Positions 45,596-52,542 of a stretch of DNA of 64,000 nucleotides are shown piece after piece. Within the stretch, counting starts at the first letter, position 1. Every line of letters starts with the position of its first letter. Source of the DNA: Methylocystis rosea (lineage in GTDB: Bacteria; Pseudomonadota; Alphaproteobacteria; Rhizobiales; Beijerinckiaceae); assembly GCF_003855495.1 (NCBI RefSeq), contig NZ_CP034086.1, positions 248,001 through 312,000 on the forward strand. Direction: 5' to 3'. A model generated the notes under the pieces. It made no database searches. It was given only the letters and a program-made list of their open reading frames with translations, and was not told where the DNA came from. The translations under genes were made by a program, and so were the position numbers.

Positions 45596-45913
45596 TCACT
45601 CCCCTTGCGAAGAGCCTTCAGCTTTCAGCCGTCGCCATATCTCTTCAAGATAGACTCGATAGTGTCGTCGATCGACAAAACCAACGAGTGCGCCACCGCG
45701 AAACCAGATGTCTTCTAGCTCCTCGTCGCTTAGGTCGCTCGTCAAGGCCTTGGCCAGAAAATCTCGGACTTCTTGCTTTTCCCGCTGATCTATATTGCTG
45801 ATAGCGTAATCAATGTCGTCTGAGCCTTCTGGGATGTCCGCTTCCAACTCTCTGTTGAACCAGACGCACATATTCCAGAATGATTGAGGAACAATCATCG
45901 CAACGTCCTTCAT
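45596..45913 (-). CDS. Immunity-like protein for the RNase A-like toxin module
   Basis: 105 residues, cytoplasmic, acidic: FWNMCVWFNRELEADIPEGS, DFLAKALTSDLSDEELEDIW, FRGGALVGFVDRRHYRVYLE. Compact helical acidic proteins of ~100 aa with a W-x-R-G-G/A patch are typical of CdiI-like immunity proteins that pair with nuclease toxins. It begins 4 bp after the toxin stop codon. Base composition is visibly more AT-rich than the structural genes. The immunity role is inferred from position, size and charge. Confidence 0.68.
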   Translation of the reverse strand: MKDVAMIVPQSFWNMCVWFNRELEADIPEGSDDIDYAISNIDQREKQEVRDFLAKALTSDLSDEELEDIWFRGGALVGFVDRRHYRVYLEEIWRRLKAEGSSQGE

Positions 45914-45917
45914 TCGA

Positions 45918-46853
45918 CTAGTTGCGCGACCGCGGGTTTATCGGAAATGCGGTTCGGACCCTGTAGCCATACTCAGCCTTTGAATCCCTGTGTATGACAA
46001 CCCGCACAGCAAATGTCGGTCGGATGACAGGAGTGGAAATTCCAGACGCTAAATAAGCTTCCCTGCCGGTCCGATATCCGAATAGGCGATCGATCGTTGC
46101 AACCGGCACTTTTCCCTCAGCGACCGCATCCACCAATTCCTTGTTGGCTTCCAGAACGCGATTGACAAAATCATTTGCCGATTCTTTGGAATCGAACGAT
46201 CCCACAGTTGGCTGATATTCCACGATACTTCCAAGTGGCCCTAATGTCGTCCGGTGCCGTTCATTTTCGATTCTTGCGAGCAACTCATCATCGCTTTTGC
46301 CAACGTGTCTCTCAATTGTATGTCCGTAGTCTTCTTCATCGTTCAGTTTGACGACGTAGCGATCACGATTCTCATTTTGTGCGGTTCTAAGCCTTGGCGC
46401 AACGGTTGAAGCATCGGTCGAATCATCGCTTGCATTCCAGTCGCTCTCGCCGCCGCCTCCGCCGCTCGTCCATTGTCCGCCGCCGGAATTGCCCGCCGGC
46501 ACGCGTGGCTGATCCGGGCTGTAGCGGCGCTCCAGCGCGAGATCGCCTTTAGCGAAGAGCGCTTCTTTCGGCGCCGGGCCGTAGCCCAGCGCCTCGCGCT
46601 GTTCGTCGAGCGTGAGGAAGGCAGCCTTGCCGACGCGCTCCCATTCGCTTGCGCGCTCGCTCGCCAGCGCCTCCAGACGGTCGGCGTTATAGTCGAGGCG
46701 AAAAGGACCGAAGCCCGGTTGCAGCCAGTTCTGAAAGCTCTTCTGCACACGCGCGACGAGCGGCAGCACGGTCTGGCGCCAGAAGGCGCGATTGGCCTCA
46801 GTATAATTGCTGAAGGTGTTGTCGCCGGGCAGGCCCAGGAGCAGCGGCGGCAC
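45918..46853 (-). CDS. Orphan module: truncated portal C-terminus fused to CdiA-CT RNase A-like toxin
   Basis: 311 residues from a GTG start. Residues 1-108 are nearly identical to portal residues 294-401. Next comes the linker RYSPDQPRVPAGNSGGGQWT (110-129) and a Gly/Ser-rich stretch, then a toxin domain (~176-306): DYGHTIERHVGKSDDELLAR, VGSFDSKESANDFVNRVLEA, and RVVIHRDSKAEYGYRVRTAF. The HTIERHVG motif, the SF...A...V segment and the terminal TAFP strand are those of the CdiA-CT RNase A-like toxin family (PF18431-type). Portal homology begins abruptly at ~46890 beside an unrelated stop codon, so it cannot form a portal. It may act as an orphan cassette for recombination into the full portal. 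Confidence 0.8.
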   Translation of the reverse strand: MPPLLLGLPGDNTFSNYTEANRAFWRQTVLPLVARVQKSFQNWLQPGFGPFRLDYNADRLEALASERASEWERVGKAAFLTLDEQREALGYGPAPKEALFAKGDLALERRYSPDQPRVPAGNSGGGQWTSGGGGGESDWNASDDSTDASTVAPRLRTAQNENRDRYVVKLNDEEDYGHTIERHVGKSDDELLARIENERHRTTLGPLGSIVEYQPTVGSFDSKESANDFVNRVLEANKELVDAVAEGKVPVATIDRLFGYRTGREAYLASGISTPVIRPTFAVRVVIHRDSKAEYGYRVRTAFPINPRSRN

Positions 46854-46935
46854 GCCGAAGGCGAGCGCGATTTCGCGCGCGGCGCCCGCTTATGCGCGCG
46901 TCGCGCCTACGGCGTCCTCTCATGTACGAATCACT

Positions 46936-47253
46936 TCAGGAAGGCGGAATGAGTTCGTAGTCTAGGTCGAACACCAATACGTTGTCCCGGCCGAAGACCT
47001 CGTAAATGATGCGCGGGATTGCCGGGATGTATTCCGCTCCGCCCTCCTTGTTCCACTGAACAAGGAAGCCGCTGTTGGCGGTGACGCCATATTCTGCAGC
47101 TCGCTCGCGCTCGTGCGGCAAGGGCTCGCCGACTTCCGAAATCCAGAAGTGTTTCAGGATGTCGTGGTAACGATCGTCCGCTTGGGCAATTTTCTGACGA
47201 GCTTCTTCAGGGGAATAAGCGCTCGAACATGTTACAAAAATTGACATCAGCAT
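46936..47253 (-). CDS. Immunity-like protein, second copy
   Basis: 105 residues, differing at 11 positions from the protein at 47741-48058 (about 90% identity). Sequence includes FVTCSSAYSPEEARQKIAQA, DDRYHDILKHFWISEVGEPL and VLVFDLDYELIPPS. The flanking DNA is also conserved, showing tandem duplication of a segment of several hundred bp. It precedes the orphan portal-toxin module but does not belong to it; it probably protects against the portal-borne toxin or a lost variant. Confidence 0.7.
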   Translation of the reverse strand: MLMSIFVTCSSAYSPEEARQKIAQADDRYHDILKHFWISEVGEPLPHERERAAEYGVTANSGFLVQWNKEGGAEYIPAIPRIIYEVFGRDNVLVFDLDYELIPPS

Positions 47254-47301
47254 CCCCCGTTGAGCGCAAGTTAGGCTTGCTCAGAGGTATTCCGACGCCG
47301 C

Positions 47302-47709
47302 CTACGACGTCGCCGCGAGTTCCTCGCGCATCAGTGCGATCACCTGTTCGAAAGCGGCGATGAAATTTGGACGGCGGCCACGCATCCAGTTCAACTCCGG
47401 GCCGAGTTGATCGCGCTGAAAGTCGGCGTAATAGGCCTCCATCGCGCGCAGCAATTCAAGCCGCTCCTCGCGCGGGTGGTCGCTGAACTCGAAGAAGTCG
47501 AGAGCTTTCCCATTGGGCAACTCATATTTGCTCGGCCAGCCGTCGTGAAGAAAGTCGAGCACTTGTGGCGCCAAATCTTCCGCGATTCGCGGCGCCTTGC
47601 TATGATCGAGGTAGAGCTCGTAGGCTCCTCCCATTACCGTCTCGAACTGGCCTCTGGACAGCGGCACCCATTCCTTGTCGATAGCATCGAATGTGACGAG
47701 AGAGGACAT
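47302..47709 (-). CDS. Putative orphan immunity or hypothetical protein
   Basis: 135 residues, acidic: FDAIDKEWVPLSRGQFETVM, GGAYELYLDHSKAPRIAEDL, RLELLRAMEAYYADFQRDQL. It has no membrane segment or known motif that I recognise. Located between the two copies of the immunity-like gene, in the duplicated region. By position it may be the immunity remnant of a toxin module that has been lost; a general DUF protein is the alternative. Confidence 0.6.
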   Translation of the reverse strand: MSSLVTFDAIDKEWVPLSRGQFETVMGGAYELYLDHSKAPRIAEDLAPQVLDFLHDGWPSKYELPNGKALDFFEFSDHPREERLELLRAMEAYYADFQRDQLGPELNWMRGRRPNFIAAFEQVIALMREELAATS

Positions 47710-47740
47710 ATGTCACCTCGCGCGCTCCATCGTGGCGCAT

Positions 47741-48058
47741 TCAAGAAGGCGGAATGAGTTCGTAGTTGAGATCGAACACCAATACCTTATCGCGTCCGAA
47801 GGACTCATACATGACGCGGGGGATTTCTGGAATGTATTCAGCTCCGCCTTCCTTATTCCACTGAATGAGAAAGCCGCTTTTGGCTGTGACGCCGTGTTCC
47901 GCTGCTCGCTCCCGTTCGTGCTCCAAGGGCTCGCCGACTTCCGAAATCCAGAAGTGCTTTAGAATGTCGTGATAGCGATCGTCCGCTTGGGCAATTTTCT
48001 GACGAGCTTCTTCAGGGGAATAAGCGCTCGAACATGTTACAAAAATTGACATCACCAT
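47741..48058 (-). CDS. Cognate immunity-like protein of the portal tRNase-like toxin
   Basis: 105 residues, starting within the last codons of the portal-toxin gene (7-bp overlap), the tight coupling expected of an immunity gene. Sequence MVMSIFVTCSSAYSPEEARQ continues with HFWISEVGEPLEHERERAAE and ends VFDLNYELIPPS. No signal peptide cleavage site is convincing, so cytoplasmic. AT-richer than the structural genes. No family known to me; assignment is contextual. A near-identical copy lies at 46936-47253. Confidence 0.72.
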   Translation of the reverse strand: MVMSIFVTCSSAYSPEEARQKIAQADDRYHDILKHFWISEVGEPLEHERERAAEHGVTAKSGFLIQWNKEGGAEYIPEIPRVMYESFGRDKVLVFDLNYELIPPS

Positions 48059-50163
48059 CCCCCCTTTAAGTAAAATAGCTTACCGTCGCGATCGATAACC
48101 CAGAGCCGATTCAAGCCGTCTATCTGATACCTTCGAAATTGCGCTTCCACTTCCGCAGTTGAAATGGAACTGTCGCGTAGGTTGATAATTATGCTTGAAG
48201 CCTGCTTGCGCGCAACCTTTCCCGCGACATTGTCCCACACGTTCCGCACGCTGCCCGTTACTGGAGCGTAATTGTCAAACACCTCGCCGTCGATCCGATA
48301 ATCGGGTCGTTTCGGACCAGGAACATCCGGCTTTTGTTCGACGTTGTGGCCATTCAGCCAGAGGATGTCAGCCGACTGATTTTCTCGCTCGGCGCCGCGC
48401 CTCGTTTCAGGATCGTCTTGTCGCCGCACCAGCGCGCGCGGTCCCGTGAGATCGCCTCTCGGGGCGCTGTCCCGACCGGGCAAAGCGAGGTCTCCATAAA
48501 GCTCTCGCAAGTGTTCCGAATAGAGTTCGTTCGCCTGTCGCGTTGCGCTTTCGTTGCGAGCGATGCGCGCTTCAATGTTGTTTGGATCGATGAGCGTGGA
48601 TTCTGGCTTCCAGCTTGGATCGATTTCGCGCACGCGCGTCTCGGCTTCCCTCGCCAGGCGCGCCGTATCTTCCAGTCGATCGAGTTGCGAGAGAGTCGCT
48701 TCGCCGGGTCCGCTGAAACGTCCGCCTCTGCCTCGGCCGCGCGCCTGGGCCAGTGTGATGGACCCTTCGACGTCGCTCGCCACTCTCGGATCTGTGTTCT
48801 GCGCAGTCTGGACTCGGCCCTCCACATCACGCCGCCGCGCGCGATCATCTCGGGCGCTGCCGAAACTTCCTCCTCCCAAACCTCCGCCCCCGCCGTCCGT
48901 CCATCGCCCAGCGCCGAAAATTCCCGCAGGCACGCGCGGCTGATCGGGGCTGTAGCGGCGTTCCAGCGCAAGATCGCGTTTGGCGAAGAGCGCTTCTTTC
49001 GGCGCCGGGCCGTAGCCCAGCGCTTCGCGCTGTTCGTCGAGCGTCAGGAACGCCGCCTTGCTGACGCGCTCCCATTCGGCCGCGCGTTCGCTCGCCAAGG
49101 CTTCGAGACGGTCGGCGTTATAGTCGAGACGAAAGGGACCAAAGCCCGGTTGCAGCCAGGCCTGAAAGCTCTTCTGCACGCGCGCGACGAGCGGCAACAC
49201 GGTCTGGCGCCAGAAAGCGCGATTGGCCTCGGCGTAATTGCTGAAAGTGTTGTCGCCGGGCAGACCCAGAAGCAGCGGCGGCACGCCGAAGGCGAGCGCG
49301 ATCTCGCGCGCCGCGCCCGCCTTCGACTCGGTAAAATCCATGTCCTTCGGCGAAAGCGACAGCGCCTTCCAGTCGAGCCCGCCTTCGAGCAGCAGCGGCC
49401 TTCCGGCGTTGGTCGCGCCGGAGAAATTTTCCTCCAGCTCTTCCTTCAGCCGCGAGAATTGCTCGTCGGTGAGATGCGCGCCTTCGGGCCCCGCATAGAC
49501 GAGGGCGCCCGATGGACGCGCGGAATTGTCGAGCAGCGCCTTGTTCCAGAAACTCGCGGCGTTATGCGTGTCGAGCGCCACCTGCGCGGCGGCGAGCGGC
49601 GGAAAGCCGTAGTAATCGTCGAGCGGATTGAAGAATTTGATGTGAAGGATCGGCTCGATCCCTTCGCCGCGCATCTCGTAGCGCGCTTCCTGTCCCAGCG
49701 CGCGATAGATGAAGGCCGCGGGCCAGCCGTTGCGTCCCGCCTCAATGCTCATGCGGTCGGGCCGCAGCGTGTAGAGTTCGCGCAGCTCCTCGTCGATCAG
49801 CACGGATTCGATATAGGCGTTTCCGTAAAGCAGCAGATTGGCGCAGATCGTCTCGATGAAGGAGGCGCTGGTGTCGAGCGGATTGGGCCGCTCGATGAGA
49901 GAGAGGAGCGGATGGTCGATCGCCTCCTCGCGGCCTTCATAGATGAGCCAGGGAACGGAGGCGGCGGCTTCCGCCACCATGCGCACGCAGCGATGGCAGA
50001 CGGCGTTGCGCTCATAGCCTTCGCGGGTCAGCACCGTCGAATTGCGCGCGCTCCAATGCGGCTGTCCGAGCGCATGCATGGCGAGGAGTTTCGCCGCGCG
50101 CGAATATTTGGTTTCGCGCGCCGGCGCGACCGCGCCGATGAGACGCGTGAGCAGAGAGGGCAT
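48052..50163 (-). CDS. Portal protein with C-terminal CdiA-CT-like tRNase toxin
   Basis: 703 residues from the ATG at 50161-50163 (62 upstream in-frame codons are translated repeat). Residues 1-400 are an HK97/RcGTA gp3-type portal: CHRCVRMVAEAAASVPWLIY, PLLSLIERPNPLDTSASFIE, LLYGNAYIESV, LRPDRMSIEA, and GVPPLLLGLPGDNTFSNYAE. RcGTA-type portals end near here. A linker RYSPDQPRVPAG (403-414) and WTDGGGG lead to ~160 residues of pre-toxin and then a terminal domain (~590-703) with ENQSADILWLNGHNVEQKPD, KRPDYRIDGEVFDNYAP, ASSIIINLRDS and LNRLWVIDRDGKLFYLKGG. This matches the CdiA C-terminal tRNase family (PF18451-type; D621 and E627 are candidate catalytic acids). The immunity gene overlaps its end. 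Confidence 0.9.
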   Translation of the reverse strand: MPSLLTRLIGAVAPARETKYSRAAKLLAMHALGQPHWSARNSTVLTREGYERNAVCHRCVRMVAEAAASVPWLIYEGREEAIDHPLLSLIERPNPLDTSASFIETICANLLLYGNAYIESVLIDEELRELYTLRPDRMSIEAGRNGWPAAFIYRALGQEARYEMRGEGIEPILHIKFFNPLDDYYGFPPLAAAQVALDTHNAASFWNKALLDNSARPSGALVYAGPEGAHLTDEQFSRLKEELEENFSGATNAGRPLLLEGGLDWKALSLSPKDMDFTESKAGAAREIALAFGVPPLLLGLPGDNTFSNYAEANRAFWRQTVLPLVARVQKSFQAWLQPGFGPFRLDYNADRLEALASERAAEWERVSKAAFLTLDEQREALGYGPAPKEALFAKRDLALERRYSPDQPRVPAGIFGAGRWTDGGGGGLGGGSFGSARDDRARRRDVEGRVQTAQNTDPRVASDVEGSITLAQARGRGRGGRFSGPGEATLSQLDRLEDTARLAREAETRVREIDPSWKPESTLIDPNNIEARIARNESATRQANELYSEHLRELYGDLALPGRDSAPRGDLTGPRALVRRQDDPETRRGAERENQSADILWLNGHNVEQKPDVPGPKRPDYRIDGEVFDNYAPVTGSVRNVWDNVAGKVARKQASSIIINLRDSSISTAEVEAQFRRYQIDGLNRLWVIDRDGKLFYLKGGW

Positions 50164-50204
50164 CGATGATCCCTTGAGAGAAGCGTAAGAAGCGTAAAGA
50201 GGCG

Positions 50205-50337
50205 CCACACCCTCCCCTTGATGGGGAGGGTCGAACCGCGAAGCGGTTCGGGGTGGGGTGACCAATGGAAACGATAAGGAACCCACCCCACCCCGCGACT
50301 TCGTCGCGACCCTCCCCGTCGAGGGGAGGGTGGGGAT
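50205..50337. repeat. Intergenic palindromic repeat, family C
   Basis: Two hairpin units: CCCTCCCCTTGATGGGGAGGG with ACCGCGAAGCGGTTCGGGGT, and CGCGACTTCGTCGCGACCCT with CCCCGTCGAGGGGAGGGTGG. They face each other around a short spacer containing GGTGACCAATGGAAACGATA. The element occupies the whole gap between TerL and portal genes. Confidence 0.8.
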
Positions 50338-50345
50338 GCGCCCTT

Positions 50346-51761
50346 TCACACTCTCCGCATGCGCGGCTCGGGCGCTTTCGGCGTCAAAGCCAGCGCGGTG
50401 ATCGCCCAGACCAGCGCGTCGAGCCGATCGGGACTACGCCCGGATGAAAGTCCGTCGGCGCCGAAATCGCACATCTCGTCTTCGAGCGCCGGAAAGGCGC
50501 CGACATGTTTGACGCGGCCCTGTTCGTAAAGCTGCGCGACCGGCGCGGCGCGCAAATATTTGCCGCGCGTCGCGCGCGCCATCGTCACCGGCGCCGACGG
50601 ATCGGCTTCGTTGAGCACGGCGCGCACCATTTCGCCGCCCTGATTGACTTCGGCGACAAGCGCATCGGCGGAAAGCTTGTGATAGAGCGCAATCGCTGCG
50701 CGCGCCCATTGCGCCGGCCGCGCCGCCGACAATGTCGCATCGGCGAGAACATAGAGCATGCCTGCCTGTTCAATCCCTGCCGCCACAATCCCGCAATTGT
50801 CGGCGCGCTTGCCCGAACTCGCCGGCGGATCGACCGCGACGACGATGCGCCTCAACGGCGGCGCCTCAGGGACGCGGGCGCGCTCCAACATGTCGCGCGT
50901 CCATAGCGCGTCCTTGCGCTCGTCGAGGATCTCGCCGTCGAGCTCCTGGCGGCCCAATCGCGTGCCGGCATATTGCGCGACGACGCTTTCCAGAAACGAC
51001 GGCGCAAGATTGGCGGCGTTCTCGCGCGTCAAGGCGCGCGTCACGACGCTCGCCGGATGGGCGATCAGCTCTTTCAACAGCGGCAGCGGGCGCGGCGTCG
51101 TCGTCACCAGCTGACGCGGCCAGTCGCCGAGACGCAGGCCAAATTGCAGCATGTCCCATGTTTCCCTGGCATAGCGCCATTTGGCGAGTTCGTCGCACCA
51201 GGCGGCGTGAAACTGTGGCCCGCGCAGGCTTTCCGGATCTTCCGCCGAAAACGCCTGCGCGACGGCGCCGGACTCCCAGACGAGCCGCCGGCGCGTCGTC
51301 TCCCAGCGCGGCCGTTCGCGCGGCGAATGCACGGCGAGCAGGCCGGAGACGCCTTCGACCATCACTTCGCGAACGTCGGCCGCCGTCTCGCCGACAAGCG
51401 CGATGCGCCCGAGCGGGCGGAGCGAAAATTGTGCGCGTCCGAGCGCCAGCGCTTTCACCCATTCGGCGCCGGCGCGAGTCTTGCCCGCGCCGCGTCCGCC
51501 GAGGATCAGCCATGTGCGCCACGGCGCGCCATTGGCGGCGAGCAGCGGCGGCCATTGATCGCGGCGCGCGATGAATTCCCACTCGTCGAGAAGCCGCGCC
51601 AGTTCTCTCGCGCTCAAACCTTCGAGCGCCTCATTCAGTCGGCCCTGCGCCGCGCAGCCGATCAAGCCGTCGAGCAAGCTCCGCGCGGAGTTCGGCCAAT
51701 TCGCGGGGCGGCGCGTCGCCGCCTCCTTCGCTCGCGTCTCCGACGGATTGGTCGCTGTCAT
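50346..51761 (-). CDS. terL: Terminase large subunit (RcGTA gp2-like)
   Basis: 471 residues. ATPase half: Walker A ILGGRGAGKTRAGAEWVKAL (GGRGAGKT at 88-95), RIALVGETAADVREVMVEG, and the WCDELAKWRYARETWDMLQF segment (Walker B and motif III). Nuclease half: RIVVAVDPPASSGKRADNCG with catalytic Asp, ADALVAEVNQGGEMVRAVLN, and the last acid in DRLDALVWAI. It packages DNA through the portal. The stated start overlaps the upstream gene by 131 bp; a TTG at 51677 would reduce this to 47 bp. Confidence 0.94.
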   Translation of the reverse strand: MTATNPSETRAKEAATRRPANWPNSARSLLDGLIGCAAQGRLNEALEGLSARELARLLDEWEFIARRDQWPPLLAANGAPWRTWLILGGRGAGKTRAGAEWVKALALGRAQFSLRPLGRIALVGETAADVREVMVEGVSGLLAVHSPRERPRWETTRRRLVWESGAVAQAFSAEDPESLRGPQFHAAWCDELAKWRYARETWDMLQFGLRLGDWPRQLVTTTPRPLPLLKELIAHPASVVTRALTRENAANLAPSFLESVVAQYAGTRLGRQELDGEILDERKDALWTRDMLERARVPEAPPLRRIVVAVDPPASSGKRADNCGIVAAGIEQAGMLYVLADATLSAARPAQWARAAIALYHKLSADALVAEVNQGGEMVRAVLNEADPSAPVTMARATRGKYLRAAPVAQLYEQGRVKHVGAFPALEDEMCDFGADGLSSGRSPDRLDALVWAITALALTPKAPEPRMRRV

Positions 51762-52173
51762 CGTCTGCGTCGTTCTTCTTATCCTCGCTCTCGCGCCGCA
51801 TGCGCTTCAATTCGGCGAGCGTTTTGACGAGGCTTGCGAGCGTGCGTGCGCTCGCCTCGATGGTCTTGGGCGCATGTTTGGCGAGCGCCGCTTCGGCGCG
51901 GGCGAATTCCTGCTCGACCGCGTCTTCGAGCCGCGCGATGAGCCGGCCCGCGTCGCGCGGTTTCTTTGCGGCGTTCGCAGCCTCTTGCGGCTTTTTCGGC
52001 GCGCAGGCGGAGGCGCGTAGCGGCCAGCCGTGAGTTTCGCGAAAGCGGCGGAACTGTCCGACGCTCATGCCGAGCAGTTCGAGAATTTCGCCGATGGGCG
52101 TGACGCCCGAGTCATAGAGAAGCTTCGCCTGCGCGATCTTTTCGTCGCAGGGCGGGACGGATTTGGCTCGCAT
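51631..52173 (-). CDS. Small terminase-like protein (RcGTA gp1-like)
   Basis: 180 residues with CGGAG before the ATG. Residues 10-50 look like a helix-turn-helix (AQAKLLYDSGVTPIGEILEL, LGMSVGQFRRFRETHGWP), followed by a Lys/Ala-rich stretch, a long helical oligomerisation region (EQEFARAEAALAKHAPKTIE) and an acidic tail (KKNDADDDSDQS). This composition fits small terminase subunits, and gene 1 is the first gene of RcGTA. It is the first gene of the cluster. Confidence 0.78.
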   Translation of the reverse strand: MRAKSVPPCDEKIAQAKLLYDSGVTPIGEILELLGMSVGQFRRFRETHGWPLRASACAPKKPQEAANAAKKPRDAGRLIARLEDAVEQEFARAEAALAKHAPKTIEASARTLASLVKTLAELKRMRRESEDKKNDADDDSDQSVGDASEGGGDAPPRELAELRAELARRLDRLRGAGPTE

Positions 52174-52231
52174 CTGCGAGTCTCCGGAAGAGCTGTTGGT
52201 TCTGAGTTTGATTTACTCAAGTGACTCGGGT

Positions 52232-52336
52232 GTCATTGCCGACAGGCCGCAGGCCTGATCGGGAATCCCGAGTCACAACAAGCGTGTTTGATGTCGCCCC
52301 TGGATTCCCGATCGCGCTTCGCGCGTCGGGAATGAC
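52232..52336 (+). repeat. Intergenic palindromic repeat, family A
   Basis: 105 bp from GTCATT to AATGAC; left palindrome CAGGCCGCAGGCCTG, right palindrome CGATCGCGCTTCGCGCGTCG, joined by about 40 bp including GAGTCACAACAAGCGTGTTT. High similarity and identical orientation to 40830-40934. It separates the first GTA gene from the candidate small RNA. Confidence 0.88.
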
Positions 52337-52375
52337 AAGCCGTGAGCCTGACGAGTTGGTTTTCAGCAACGCTCC

Positions 52376-52427
52376 AAAAAAGATCCCCTCGGCCCAAGAC
52401 ACAAGCGTCTCGATGCGCGAGGGGATC
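52376..52427 (-). terminator. Intrinsic terminator of the candidate sRNA
   Basis: On the minus strand GATCCCCTCG pairs perfectly with CGAGGGGATC (10 bp), enclosing an inner AGAC/GTCT stem, and is followed directly by TTTTTT (52381-52376). Confidence 0.75.
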
Positions 52428-52509
52428 AGGCGGGCGCGGGGGAACGGGAGGAGAGGACGCCGCGCCGGTAAACTCATTCGCGCCGCTCAAGCGCAATTTT
52501 GGAGCATGG
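52376..52509 (-). ncRNA. Candidate small RNA with anti-Shine-Dalgarno loop
   Basis: Read on the minus strand, a promoter-like TTGACA (52542-52537), 15-base spacer and TATAAA (52521-52516) would start a transcript near 52509. Downstream, GGCGCGG (52466-52460) and CCGCGCC (52439-52433) form a perfect 7-bp stem with a 20-base loop that contains CUCCUCCC, an anti-Shine-Dalgarno motif typical of alphaproteobacterial trans-acting sRNAs. The RNA ends in a long hairpin and six U. Predicted length ~134 nt. No known family was identified, and a protein frame across it has poor coding character. Confidence 0.5.
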
Positions 52510-52515
52510 CGCTTT

Positions 52516-52542
52516 TTTATAGGACCATCGTCCTGCTGTCAA
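52516..52542 (-). promoter_or_regulatory. Putative sigma-70-type promoter with internal inverted repeat
   Basis: TTGACA and TATAAA on the minus strand with 15 bp between them (17 if the -10 is taken as TAAAAA). Between the boxes lies AGGAC-GATG-GTCCT, a perfect 5-bp inverted repeat that could be an operator. It points at the candidate small RNA. Confidence 0.45.

Noticed and set aside
50164..50349. N-terminal 62-codon extension of the portal gene
   Set aside because: It translates family C repeat sequence; the ATG at 50161-50163 starts the conserved portal.
30485..52173. Active temperate prophage with integrase and attachment sites
   Set aside because: No integrase, excisionase, repressor, replication gene or flanking direct repeat was found around the cluster.
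52217..52477. 86-codon minus-strand frame before the first GTA gene
   Set aside because: Its second half is translated family A repeat and its first half coincides with the terminator hairpin of the candidate small RNA.
52376..52509. 6S RNA or SRP RNA at the candidate sRNA locus
   Set aside because: Ends do not pair into a rod as in 6S RNA, and the SRP GGAAGCAGCC-type loop is absent.
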